Source: Mytilus galloprovincialis (lineage: Eukaryota > Mollusca > Bivalvia > Mytilida > Mytilidae). From it: a stretch of DNA of 64,000 nucleotides. A model generated the notes under the pieces. The model searched no databases. It was not told the DNA's origin and worked only from the letters and a program-made list of their open reading frames with translations. A program made the position numbers and the translations under genes. Shown one piece after another: positions 43,350 through 57,200 of the stretch; positions within the stretch are counted from its first letter, which is position 1; every line of letters starts with the position of its first letter. The DNA lies in NCBI RefSeq assembly GCF_965363235.1, contig NC_134839.1, forward strand, positions 55,395,560 through 55,459,559, in the 5' to 3' direction.

Positions 43350-43800
43350 TAAACAAGAATGTGTCCAAAGTACACGGATGCCCCACTCGCACTATGTTCC
43401 ATGGACCGTGAAATTTGGTAATAATCTAATTTGGCATTAAAATTAGAAAGATTATACTATAAGGAACATATTGTACTAAGTTTCAAGTTGATTGGACTTC
43501 AGCTTCATCAAAAACTACCTTGACCAAAAACTTTAATCTGAAACGCCCACTTTCATTTTCTATGTTCAGTGGACTGTGAAATTGGGGTCAAAAGTCTAAT
43601 TTGCTTTAAAATTAGAAAGATCATATCATAACCAACAAGTGTACTAAGTTTCAATTTGATTGGACTTCAGCTTCATCAAAAACTACCTTGACCAAAAACT
43701 TTAACCTGAACGGACGCGCAGACGAACGGACGGATGAACAAACCGAGCCGCAGACGAGAAAACATAATGCCCCTCTATTATCGTAGGTGGGGCATAAAAA
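43350..43800 (+). repeat. GGGGCATAAAA-family repeat, duplicated core
   Basis: Starts AAGAATGTGTCCAAAGTACA and ends TAGGTGGGGCATAAAA. The ~190-bp core (GTGGACTGTGAAATTGGGGT to CAAAAACTACCTTGACCAAA) is present twice in tandem. Confidence 0.85.
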
Positions 43801-44299
43801 ATAGTTTGTTTCAGAAAAAAATGCAGCTTATTAAAAACAAAAAAAGTCAGGATTTCCACCTTAAACTTTTAATGAGATGACAACCTTTTGCTGAATAATT
43901 TAACATTTGTTGCTTCTATTTTCATTTAGTATTTATCGTCAAGACAAAAGAGACGATTTCAATTTAACAATTGTGAACTTTCCAATTCTGTGAATCAACA
44001 ATCAGCTTTTTCACATATTAAGTATGCACATTTTTTTCCTAGTTGATATGATATTGCAGGACTTTCATTTCCTCTCATGATTTTATTTATAGCGGATTCT
44101 TGTCTACTAGGAAGCTTTTCAATCAAGAATTCTAAATAGTCAAGTTAGTTATACCCTTGAAAGTTTTACAAATGCTATCATGGTTTAGTTATTATTGAAT
44201 ATCTGTGTCACTAATGACCATGCTTAAGTCCACTGGTTGACATAATCATTTCCTTGATTGTGACATTATCAAATGCTGTTTATCACCAAGTTTTTACTT

Positions 44300-44860
44300 G
44301 CAATAACTAACACAGCATGAACTGCTTAGGTTAGGATTGGGTTGGGTGCCTGCAAACATGTTTAACCTACCACATTCTGTTTGTGCTCTTCACAAGTCAG
44401 GAGCTTGTTATTCAGTGGTTGTTGTTTGCTGCTGTGTTACATATTTATTTTTCATTCATCATTTTAGACATATATAAGGCAGTTTTCTCGCTTGAATTGT
44501 TTTAATTGTTTTCCTGTGTACCGTTTTTTAGACTGTTGTCTTTTCTTCTTATTGTGTAGTGTTTCTCTATTGAACTAGTGATTTTTTATTGACCCTCAGT
44601 GGGTTTTTTTTCGTTTTATAGACTTATTCATGTAAACTTGTTTTTTTCTAATTGTTAGTTATATGTTTGAAGTGAATATTATTCATATAAATAGTTTTGA
44701 TTTTTTTTACATTGTCATTTCAGGGCCTTTTATAGATGACTATGCTGTATAGGCATTGCTCATTGTTGAAGGCTGTACAGTGACCTATAGCTGTTAATCT
44801 CTGTGTCATTTTGGTCAGTTGTCTCATTGGCAATCATACCACACCTTCTTTTTGATACAA
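44300..44860 (+). repeat. retroelement 3' tail
   Basis: Starts near TAGGATTGGGTTGGGTGCC and ends with GTGACCTATAGCTGTTAATC, CTCATTGGCAATCATACCAC and ACCTTCTTTTTG. The same order occurs at 63610-64000 and, in part, in the 439-bp tandem array. It is antisense to FIRRM, about 150 bp past its stop. Confidence 0.7.
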
Positions 44861-45005
44861 CAAAAATGGGTCAATTTCAATAGAACACAGCTCTCCTTTA
44901 CTGAAGTGTGTTTTTGGTAGCTATGGCAACCAAAAGTATTATAAGAATCAAACAAGATCTCAACATATTTTTATAAACATATTCACACAAATTTTGAACA
45001 CATAA

Positions 45006-45203
45006 TTATAGTTTGTCTAATCCTTTTTTATCAAGAAAAGAACCAATCAAATTCCTAGTTTCCTTAAGTCTCATAATCAGCTGGTTTGGTATAGCATCTT
45101 TGTTCTCTTGTAATCCTTGGCAGCAGCTCAGAAGCAGGTCTATCAATTGTTGCTGATTTTCAGATTTCCCACAATCCTCAGTTCTAGGACGTTTACTTGA
45201 TGG
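45006..45203 (-). CDS. FIRRM: FIRRM last exon
   Basis: Acceptor TTTCACAG|CCATCA. Encodes PSSKRPRTED, a basic nuclear-localisation-like patch, then a helical C-terminus (QQQLIDLLLSCCQGLQ, LIMRLKETRNLIGSFL) and TAA at 45006-45008. Confidence 0.88.
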   Translation of the reverse strand, partial: PSSKRPRTEDCGKSENQQQLIDLLLSCCQGLQENKDAIPNQLIMRLKETRNLIGSFLDKKGLDKL

Positions 45204-48200
45204 CTGTGAAAGAAACAAAAAATACTATTGAATGCTTGCACCGTGAAATATTTGTTGTTTGAGCAATTTTAACATATTTTCTATTTGCCAGGAAACAAAT
45301 TTGAAAATATACCAAAAGTATGAAAATGATGAAGAAATATATAACTTGTGTGCCAAGTACATATTCAACTATGGCCGATCAGAGTAGGAAGATTTTGAAA
45401 ATGAATATCCTGTCATAGAAACACCTGAAAATAAATCATTTTTCAAAAGACAGGATGAAAATTAAAATTCTGCACTAAATAGTCAATCTGCCAAAAATCA
45501 CCCCCACTCCCACCAGAGAAACTGCTTATTCAAATTTGAAAATGATTTGTTCAATTGGTACAACATTATCTCATAAAACCAACATACAACTTCTTTTTTC
45601 CTTCATGTTTAACTAAGGCATTATGCAATCTCCTTCTAACCATACAAAACATATCTTATTTCTAGCAAATTTAGTTGATTATTGATTATATGTGTACTTG
45701 ATACATACAAGTAGAAAACTTTGACAAGCTTTAAGTGTTTCACACCCTCCAACAGTTATAAATGACAGTGCAGCTGTCGTTTGTTGTTAACACATATCTA
45801 AAAAAGCTTTAATGTGACAGCCTGTAAAACATTAACATTTGAATAATTGGAATCTGCCTTATATTTTTGCTTAAGGGTGTCAAATATCTTGTTGTCAATG
45901 CAAATAACTGCCAAAATAGCCCCATTTTGAAAACCTGTCATTACTATATAAGTATGAGCCATGGCAAAATTATCAATAAAGTCATATGAATGGGAGTTTT
46001 TTTATATTATTATTGTCTGGAAGTTATTAAACCAATGGATTTATATACATGTATACTATACTAATTTGTTTCATTGGCAATCATACCAAATCTTTTTTAA
46101 GTACTCTATGCAGGATTCTTTACACTTATTTTGAATTCATAACATAATCTACAAAAAAGTATTTCATTTTGTGAAAAATTTAACTGTTAATTAATAAACA
46201 ATCAACCCAGAATCATGAAACATGTGAAAAAAAGTAATAAACAGGCTATTATTTAAACTTAATTATGGAATTTGCACTATTTCTTGTGCTTGAAATTTTT
46301 AATAAATTCCATGTTTATTATTTATAATTTCTATACCTCTTGTCCGCCATCATCCCTCTCATCCTCTTCATCTGTATTGTTTAGCAAATTTATCAAATAA
46401 TCTTTTCTTTTCACAGCTGATGGAAATGGAGTCTTCAAAGAAAAATTAAATTATTTAATGTAGAGTTTACAGAATATCACATATTCTGAAACAGTGCTAT
46501 TTGTGCACTCTAAATGCATTAACTATACTGTGGATTCATTTATTTTTCGTGGGTACCAATTTTCATGGATTGATGAAAACTTGCATTATCGTGGATATTT
46601 GATTTCATGGTTGTGCCAAACGCTGTATATAAAGCCTCTTGAAAATATGTTATTCCTTGAGCATTTCAATTCGTGGTTTACCTGTACCCACAAAAACCAT
46701 GAAAATTGGTATCCAATGAAAAACAATGAATGCACAGTATTTATATGACAGCTTTACACATTTGCTGACAGTATAAAGCCTTTTTTATGACCAGGCTTTG
46801 GGTGATTGATATTATCAATCAGCAGTAGTTGATTATAGTTTACTGAGTCTCTTAAAATTGATGAACATTTTAATAGTTTTACAGATTGTCAGAAAATGGT
46901 ATTTTTATTTTCGAAACAAGATATTATAAGATTATGTGTCAAAACCATTCTTAAACGACGCCGAGAAGTTTTATAATGTAAATAATAATTAAATACTTTT
47001 GTTGTATGATTTTTTCCATTCAGGTTTAATATTTATTATGTACATATACATATTCTTTTAAGTGATTATCGTCTCTCATAAATCTGTACAGATTGGCTTA
47101 TGTATACAAAATGTATCTTTTATAAATGTATTGTGTAATTTTAAACATAAGGTGAGACGTAAATAAAATATTGAATTGAATTGAATTAAATTCAAATAAT
47201 CATTGTAATCATTAATCAGCCAATAATCTGATTACAAATAAATTAATTTAATCAATTACTTTCAAAATATCCTGTAAATCCTGATTACTTTTTTATTACA
47301 TTCTTATTGCTATATAAACAAGAATGTGTCCAAAGTACACGAATGCCCCACTCGCACTATCATTTTCCATGTTCAATGGACCGTGAAATTGGATAAAAAA
47401 TATAATTAGGCATTAAAATTAGAAAGATAATATCATAGGGAACATGTGTACTAAGTTTCAAGTTGATTGGACTTCAACTTCATCAAAAACTACCTTGACC
47501 AAAAACTTTAACCTGAAACATGCACCTTCATTTTCTATGTTCAGTGGACTGTGAATTGGGGTCAAAAGTTTAATTTGGCTTTAAAATTAGAAAGATCATA
47601 TCATAAGGAACATGTGTACTAAGTTTCAAGTTGATTGGACTTCAACTTCATCAAAAACTACCTTGACCAAAAACTTTAACCTGAAGCGGGACAGACGGAC
47701 GAACGAACAGACGAACGAACGGACAGACAGACAGCGGGACGAACGGACGCACAGACCAGAAAACATAATGCCCCTCTACTATCGTAGGTGGGGCATAAAA
47801 ATCTAAAATTGTGTTTAAGGTCAATATGTTATACCTTAAATTTTGTTACTCATATTTAATAAATGTTTTTAAACTTGTTAAAATAGATTTGTTAACTTAA
47901 AGCATTTTTATTGAATTATTAACTTCAGTCAAAAATAAATTGTTACAACAATGAAAGCCATCATTAGCCTAATGTATAAAACATTAGATAGTGATTGATT
48001 TATTGTTGGTTGCTTAACGTCCAGTGGCAAATATTTCATGCATATTCAGGACAAGAACAAGTTCACAATAAATACAATAGGTAGGTCTGGTCATTATAGA
48101 GGCCATTCGGGACTGCCACAAGAAAATGAGGGTTTTTTGGATAGGGACAGACATTTTGCCTTGCAACAGGCAACCTCCGTACCACTCAAAGAGTTGTTGC

Positions 48201-51200
48201 AAGGGTTCTTAAAGTGCAAAGAGCGTGGCACTCTCTTTACAAGAGGCATCGGATTTAACGTCCCCATTCCGACCGGACGTGACTGCGAACTTGATACATT
48301 CCGCACAGTCAAACGGATGCCCGACTTCGGTAAGCGTTTTACTGCCGGTCGGGAGAAGACCAAGTGACCATATTTCTATTCCCCAGTCACCCTTGGAGTT
48401 ATTAGATAGTGTACATATGTTATATTCTAGTTATACTTTTCTTTAACCTTCATTTATTATCCTTTGTAAGTATTGTGATTATTGTAACCTTCTTATTAAC
48501 AGATCTAGATAGGAGACCAATTCAGGTCTGTTTTTATCGCAATTATCAGTTTTTTGTAGCTATAGGGAAATGTGTAACCAAGAAATCCACAGTCTAAAAC
48601 TAGGAGACTGATATGAGGATTCAGTCACAACTAAATGTTAAACCTAAATAACTATGCACCATAAAGTAGCAGTTATACACAGAAGATTAATTCCACTTAG
48701 TATATAATTTATTTCCAAGACTGGAACTTGTCACCAAGCCTGTGACTTCCAAACTTATATCTTTTACAATCATTTGATAATATATATATACGAGAATTAA
48801 ACAATTAGCTAAGATCAATTATTACATAATGTGTTGACAAATATAAACAAGTTATTATCAAGATAAAGAAAGATAAATAATTAAAACAACTCTTTTAGCA
48901 ATGTCTCTAATTTAAGAAGGATAAAGGATTAAGCCCTGAGGCATTATTGTCACTTTGATTATAATATCCATTATCAATTAGATATATAGTAACTTATTGT
49001 CCAGGTAGAATATATAATATAAAACATAATTAATGATGAATTCTTTGAGTCTCAAACATTAGCATTAAACATCTGAAAGTCATTTTAACTCTGTCATACA
49101 TTTCTCCCCGCCGACTAAAACATTTCCACATGTTTTTGAATAACATCTTAAAATGTATTTTTGGAAACACGAGATTTGCGTTTTGAATTTTTTGAACTAC
49201 TTTTGGTTGAATGTTTTGAATTTTGGTTTTGAATCAATCTGTCAACAATATCCATTGGAGACATACGTGTCTCTGTATTAAGTCTAGTTCCTTGTTTCTC
49301 GATGGTTGAATTTTCACATTGAACTGATGTCAGATGTTCCATTTTACTTTTTAGAGTCTTATTTTCTTCTTCAAGTTTTGAAACTAATTTTAGATGAGTG
49401 TCACTTTGTTCTTCCAGTATTTTGTCCACATCTTTGTTCGTAATAAAATATGTTTCCTCACCATCGGAATCAAACATCATATTTTCTTCTTCTATCTCTT
49501 TATATTCCTCTAGTTCCTCTAATAGTTCACTGTTCCTTTTAGTAAGTTCTTCCAGTATTTGATTTCTTACAGTTTCTGACTCTTTGTATTGGTCTACAGT
49601 TATTGAGAGTTTCTCATTTTCCTGCTTCAACTCTGATGTTTGGTCAATGAATTTGGTAATTATTCGCCTAGCTTGAATTATTTCATTTACCAATTTTTCT
49701 AATTGAGACTGTAGTTCATTGACACGATCTTGCTGGTTAATTTGATCATCCTTGAATTTCTTTTTAACATTTTTCAGTTCTGTTTTAATAACACATGTAA
49801 CATCCAAATATTTAACAAAATTTGTATCCTTTAAGTTGGAAAATGGCAGTTCACGACATGTTTTCTTGTTCTGAATGTATGTGTCCATTCTCTTCTTGTC
49901 TCTTTGAATTTGCCTTCCAGACTTCTGATGACATTTCAATGCATTTAGTTCCAATTTTCGTACATCACTGGTTTTGCACATCCTTGCATAATGTCCTATT
50001 TTCTTACACTTATAGCAACTCCTAGTTAATGAATAACATATTTTATATAAATGTTTATTTCCACATCTTCCACATGTTGGTATTGTTGGTAGCTGGCAAG
50101 GAAAATAGTTCCATTGTCTCCGCTGTGGTTGAAATGAGTAGTTCATACTTTCACTAAACAAAGTTTTTTCTTCTTGGGGGGTAACTCGCTGTGCTGCTGA
50201 GGTTGCCGGAAAAGGCGGTCCTCGACCATGTGTAACCAAGAAATCCACAGTCTAAAACTAGGAGACTGATATGAGGATTCGGTCACAACTAAATGTTAAA
50301 CCTAAATAACTATGCACCATAAAGTAGCAGTTATACACAGAAGATTAATTCCACTTAGTATATAATTTATTTCCAAGACTGGAACTTGTCACCAAGCCTG
50401 TGACTTCCAAACTTATATCTTTTACAATCATTTGATAATATATATATACGAGAATTAAACAATTAGCTAAGATCAATTATTACATAATGTGTTGACAAAT
50501 ATAAACAAGTTATTATCAAGATAAAGAAAGATAAATAATTAAAACAACTCTTTTAGCAATGTCTCTAATTTAAGAAGGATAAAGGATTAAGCCCTGAGGC
50601 ATTATTGTCACTTTGATTATAATATCCATTATCAATTAGATATATAGTAACTTATTGTCCAGGTAGAATATATAATATAAAACATAATTAATGATGAATT
50701 CTTTGAGTCTCAAACATTAGCATTAAACATCTGAAAGTCATTTTAACTCTGTCATACATTTCTCCCCGCCGACTAAAACATTTCCACATGTTTTTGAATA
50801 ACATCTTAAAATGTATTTTTGGAAACACGAGATTTGCGTTTTGAATTTTTTGAACTACTTTTGGTTGAATGTTTTGAATTTTGGTTTTGAATCAATCTGT
50901 CAACAATATCCATTGGAGACATACGTGTCTCTGTATTAAGTCTAGTTCCTTGTTTCTCGATGGTTGAATTTTCACATTGAACTGATGTCAGATGTTCCAT
51001 TTTACTTTTTAGAGTCTTATTTTCTTCTTCAAGTTTTGAAACTAATTTTAGATGAGTGTCACTTTGTTCTTCCAGTATTTTGTCCACATCTTTGTTCGTA
51101 ATAAAATATGTTTCCTCACCATCGGAATCAAACATCATATTTTCTTCTTCTATCTCTTTATATTCCTCTAGTTCCTCTAATAGTTCACTGTTCCTTTTAG

Positions 51201-54200
51201 TAAGTTCTTCCAGTATTTGATTTCTTACAGTTTCTGACTCTTTGTATTGGTCTACAGTTATTGAGAGTTTCTCATTTTCCTGCTTCAACTCTGATGTTTG
51301 GTCAATGAATTTGGTAATTATTCGCCTAGCTTGAATTATTTCATTTACCAATTTTTCTAATTGAGACTGTAGTTCATTGACACGATCTTGCTGGTTAATT
51401 TGATCATCCTTGAATTTCTTTTTAACATTTTTCAGTTCTGTTTTAATAACACATGTAACATCCAAATATTTAACAAAATTTGTATCCTTTAAGTTGGAAA
51501 ATGGCAGTTCACGACATGTTTTCTTGTTCTGAATGTATGTGTCCATTCTCTTCTTGTCTCTTTGAATTTGCCTTCCAGACTTCTGATGACATTTCAATGC
51601 ATTTAGTTCCAATTTTCGTACATCACTGGTTTTGCACATCCTTGCATAATGTCCTATTTTCTTACACTTATAGCAACTCCTAGTTAATGAATAACATATT
51701 TTATATAAATGTTTATTTCCACATCTTCCACATGTTGGTATTGTTGGTAACTGGCAAGGAAAATAGTTCCATTGTCTCCGCTGTGGTTGAAATGAGTAGT
51801 TCATACTTTCACTAAACAAAGTTTTTTCTTCTTGGGGGGTAACTCGCTGTGCTGCTGAGGTTGCCGGAAAAGGCGGTCCTCGACCATGTGTAACCAAGAA
51901 ATCCACAGTCTAAAACTAGGAGACTGATATGAGGATTCGGTCACAACTAAATGTTAAACCTAAATAACTATGCACCATAAAGTAGCAGTTATACACAGAA
52001 GATTAATTCCACTTAGTATATAATTTATTTCCAAGACTGGAACTTGTCACCAAGCCTGTGACTTCCAAACTTATATCTTTTACAATCATTTGATAATATA
52101 TATATACGAGAATTAAACAATTAGCTAAGATCAATTATTACATAATGTGTTGACAAATATAAACAAGTTATTATCAAGATAAAGAAAGATAAATAATTAA
52201 AACAACTCTTTTAGCAATGTCTCTAATTTAAGAAGGATAAAGGATTAAGCCCTGAGGCATTATTGTCACTTTGATTATAATATCCATTATCAATTAGATA
52301 TATAGTAACTTATTGTCCAGGTAGAATATATAATATAAAACATAATTAATGATGAATTCTTTGAGTCTCAAACATTAGCATTAAACATCTGAAAGTCATT
52401 TTAACTCTGTCATACATTTCTCCCCGTCCGACTAAAACATTTCCACAAGTTTTTGAATAACATCTTAAAATGTATTTTTGGAAACACGAGATTTGCGTTT
52501 TGAATTTTTTGAACTACTTTTGGTTGAATGTTTTGAATTTTGGTTTTGAATCAATCTGTCAACAATATCCATTGGAGACATACGTGTCTCTGTATTAAGT
52601 CTAGTTCCTTGTTTCTCGATGGTTGAATTTTCACATTGAACTGATGTCAGATGTTCCATTTTACTTTTTAGAGTCTTATTTTCTTCTTCAAGTTTTGAAA
52701 CTAATTTTAGATGAGTGTCACTTTGTTCTTCCAGTATTTTGTCCACATCTTTGTTCGTAATAAAATATGTTTCCTCACCATCGGAATCAAACATCATATT
52801 TTCTTCTTCTATCTCTTTATATTCCTCTAGTTCCTCTAATAGTTCACTGTTCCTTTTAGTAAGTTCTTCCAGTATTTGATTTCTTACAGTTTCTGACTCT
52901 TTGTATTGGTCTACAGTTATTGAGAGTTTCTCATTTTCCTGCTTCAACTCTGATGTTTGGTCAATGAATTTGGTAATTATTCGCCTAGCTTGAATTATTT
53001 CATTTACCAATTTTTCTAATTGAGACTGTAGTTCATTGACACGATCTTGCTGGTTAATTTGATCATCCTTGAATTTCTTTTTAACATTTTTCAGTTCTGT
53101 TTTAATAACACATGTAACATCCAAATATTTAACAAAATTTGTATCCTTTAAGTTGGAAAATGGCAGTTCACGACATGTTTTCTTGTTCTGAATGTATGTG
53201 TCCATTCTCTTCTTGTCTCTTTGAATTTGCCTTCCAGACTTCTGATGACATTTCAATGCATTTAGTTCCAATTTTCGTACATCACTGGTTTTGCACATCC
53301 TTGCATAATGTCCTATTTTCTTACACTTATAGCAACTCCTAGTTAATGAATAACATATTTTATATAAATGTTTATTTCCACATCTTCCACATGTTGGTAT
53401 TGTTGGTAACTGGCAAGGAAAATAGTTCCATTGTCTCCGCTGTGGTTGAAATGAGTAGTTCATACTTTCACTAAACAAAGTTTTTTCTTCTTGGGGGGTA
53501 ACTCGCTGTGCTGCTGAGGTTGCCGGAAAAGGCGGTCCTCGACCATGTGTAACCAAGAAATCCACAGTCTAAAACTAGGAGACTGATATGAGGATTCGGT
53601 CACAACTAAATGTTAAACCTAAATAACCATGCACCATAAACTAGCAGTTATACACAGAAGATTAATTCCACTTAGTATATAATTTATTTCCAAGACTGGA
53701 ACTTGTCACCAAGCCTGTGACTTCCAAACTTATATCTTTTACAATCATTTGATAATATATATATATATATGAGAATTAAACAATTAGCTAAGATCAATTA
53801 TTACATAATGTGTTGACAAATATAAACAAGTTATTATCAAGATAAAGAAAGATAAATAATTAAAACAACTCTTTTAGCAATGTCTCTAATTTAAGAAGGA
53901 TAAAGGATTAAGCCCTGAGGCATTATTGTCACTTTGATTATAATGTCCATTATCAATTAGATATATAGTAACTTATTGTCCAGGTAGAATATATAATATA
54001 AAACATAATTAATGATGAATTCTTTGAGTCTCAAACATTAGCATTAAACATCTGAAAGTCATTTTAACTCTGTCATAAATACAATATCAGATAAAAGATA
54101 CCCCAGACATGTGAAAATTTATCTAATTAGCAAACACAAGACGCTGTCAGAGTGACAGCAAAACAATCTCCTGCAGAGATTGAACCCTGATCAGTTGAGA

Positions 54201-57200
54201 AAGTATGAACACAACATTTAAGCTTAAAACAGATAAAAATACTTATCAAATAAAAGGAAAAACAAGATGTGTCAAAGCAACACAAATGGCCCCGTCTCAA
54301 AATGTTGAAAAATTGGCAATTTCAATAACACATGTGGACACAAATATGATGGTAGTCTGACATGTCAAAAATCAGCTCAAAATCTGGAAGAGTATAGAAA
54401 AAAGGTCTGTATAACTGTGATTTTCAAAATTGTTAACCCTTAATTTTGGCAAAAATTAGCAGAGCAAAACGAAATTTAAACTTGATTTGCAACTCATCAT
54501 AGTTAGCTCACATACAAAAAAATCAGCCCAATATCTGAAAGCATTTAGAAAAAAAGTCTGTAAAAAAATGCGATTTTTCAAAAATTTATTAAAGTCCAAA
54601 GCCCAAAATTACAGCAAATTTATCCGAGTGAAACAAAATTTAAACTTGATCTGTAACTCATCGTCGGTAACTCATACACTAAAATATCAGCCCAATATCT
54701 GAAAGCACTTAGAAAAACAGTCCGTATAACTGTGATTTTCAACAATTTATCAAAGTCCATATCCCGTAATTTCGGCAAAAATTAGCCAAGCGGAACAAAC
54801 TTAAACTTGATCTCTAACTCATCTTGGTTAACTCATATGCCAAAAATTATCCCAATATCTGAAAGTGTTTAGAAAAAAAGTCTGTGCAACTGTGCTTTTC
54901 AACAATTTATCAAAGTCCAAAGCCCGTAAATTTGGTAAAAATTAGCAGGGCAAAACGAAGCTTAATCTTGATCTGTAACTCATCATGGTTAACTCACATA
55001 CCAAAAATCAGCCCATTATCGTAAGGCATTTAGAAAAAACTCTGTATAATGGTTTGTTGCGAAATGACGGAATTTCCTACAAGGGTAAAACTATACATGC
55101 TATATGGCACCGACAACTTCGTTGCAGGGTCATAAAAATCAGTAGGTTCATGTTTCTAGTTTCCTTTCAAAATATGACAAAAATTTCATACAAAGCCATC
55201 ATGGTTAGAATATTTTTGTTCAACAGGAATCTGATGAAAGACTAATTTAGAAATTACTACACTGATTAGCATGTTCAAATGAAACTTGATAACAAATTCT
55301 AGGAAGCTCTGATTTCTAGTCCTTGAGAAAATATGACAGAAATTTCATGGGACTAATGGACATATGGACAAACAGGGTAGAAATAGTATACCTCTGACCT
55401 TTGGAACAGGTCTTATAATTTAGATAGCATGTGTAAAGTGGACTTCAAGGAGTTGCATATTAACAAAGTACAATGACAGAAGTGATCACAATGTCTTGCC
55501 CAAGCTGGAGGCTGTCATGATACAAAATAACATAATAATTTATGGCGTATGAATAATATTTTACACTGTCCACACTAGGGACTACATTTGTAGACAACAA
55601 AAAACAAATGACGATAATAGTTATCAAAGGTACCAGGATTATAATTTAATACGCCAGACGTCCATTTCGTCTACATAAGACTCATCAGTGACGCTCAGAT
55701 CAAAATAGTTGTAAAGCCAATCAAGTACAACGTTGAAGAGCATTGATAACTGTGTCCCTGGACTTAATGCATTGTTTTAGTTGGATGCTCCCATTTTTTA
55801 AACAGTTATCAAGTTTTTGTTTATGTGAGAATTTCTCATGATAATAATTCTCAAGAACAAATTTTTCTGTCTCCTGTGTCCATATTACACCCTTAACATA
55901 TGTTATTTTCATCATTTTGACCTCTTTTATTTTTTTGACAAGTGTTCACAAAAAAAAATTAATAAAAAAATATCCAAATGATAAAAGGAAATATGTCAAA
56001 AATAAACATGAAGGAAGAGACAGATAATTTGATCCAATAATTCACCAAACTTCACATTCAGCTTCATGGTTTCAAATATATTTCCTGAAGTGTCACTAAA
56101 CCTGATTTCAACATCAAGTATTGAATATATTTCTTACTTTCCATAGTCTGCATCATCATGTTAATAGTTTATTTTAATGAAAAACTAATAACAGTGTTTG
56201 TAAAAATACCAATCATTTCTCTGTAGCTTATTGATAAATTCAACAGGTTATTCAAATGCATATGAAGAAGTTATTAATAAATATTAATAAAAATATATTA
56301 CGGAGTACAAATATGTCGAGTAATTGATTTGATAACAACACAGAGATGTCAGCATATATTCCAGAAACTGCTGGGTTATATACATTTGTTTTATGAACAC
56401 AATTGGAACCTTGATAACATCAGCATAACTAATGTAACTTAACACAGTCTAAATCTATATAGAACAGATGAAGAATGTCAGTTGCTTGAAAAGCCTAAAT
56501 AACGATGAGTTTTCAAATTTAGCAATTGTTTATGAACTACTCTAACAGGAGCAATACATTTCTAGCAAAATTTACAATGTAAGGCAATGTTCATAAATTT
56601 TAAGGTTCTCAGATACTGTTAGTCTACCTAGTTTTAAAATTGGTTAAAGGGAGATAACTCTAACTATTTTGGACATTTTCTTGACTTGTATGCATAAAAA
56701 ACTTGCAGCAGTCAACATACCTGTCAACTGACCCGTATTTTGCGGGTGTGACCCGAGATTTTCAAAATTCTGAGGGATCACAAGGGACACCCGCCGGGTC
56801 ACTGAATAACCCGGGAATTCCGAAAATGACCCGTTTTCACCTGGATTTCTAACCCTAGAGAATGATTTCATAAGTGATTTTTCTTTGAAATACCAGCAAA
56901 TTCGTAATTCTTCCATCAACAGAAGTTCAGCCAACTGTGTAGACTGTCAAATTAAGTAACCCATCAAGTGCATGGCTTCACTTGACAGCTTTGGTGTCAA
57001 ACACACTGTTAATTAACACCAATTACCTTAGCTTTAGGTGGTAAATAAATTTCACTGTTGTCACGTTTTACAAACATTTTTCAACTGAGTTACTTCCCCT
57101 TTTTTGTCACCATTCAAAATTGTTCCTTATATTTACGTTTTTTGGGGTAAAAAAGATCAAATCTACTACAAATAAAAATTTAAATACATATTAAAATATA

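Larger units (their letters stand above)
48571..54077 (-). mobile_element. tandem LTR-like array: four LTRs, three internal regions
   Basis: Blocks of ~530 bp (48571-49098, 50229-50756, 51887-52414, 53546-54077) alternate with ~1130-bp internal regions. Periods are 1658, 1658 and 1659 bp, and copies differ at only a handful of positions. On the - strand each internal region ends in a purine tract (GGCGGGGAGAAATG) directly before the next block and begins TGGTCGAGGACC directly after one, the places of a polypurine tract and a primer-binding site. Each block has an AATAAA and ends TTGGTTACACA. This is the plan of a short LTR element that lacks pol and has become tandem, probably by LTR-LTR recombination. 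It looks whole and very young. No simple duplication of host DNA is visible at the outer ends. Confidence 0.75.

Noticed and set aside
48014-48446. Several overlapping frames of 62-109 codons
   Set aside because: Open on both strands at once and inside a SINE/LINE-tail-like repeat; no recognisable domain.
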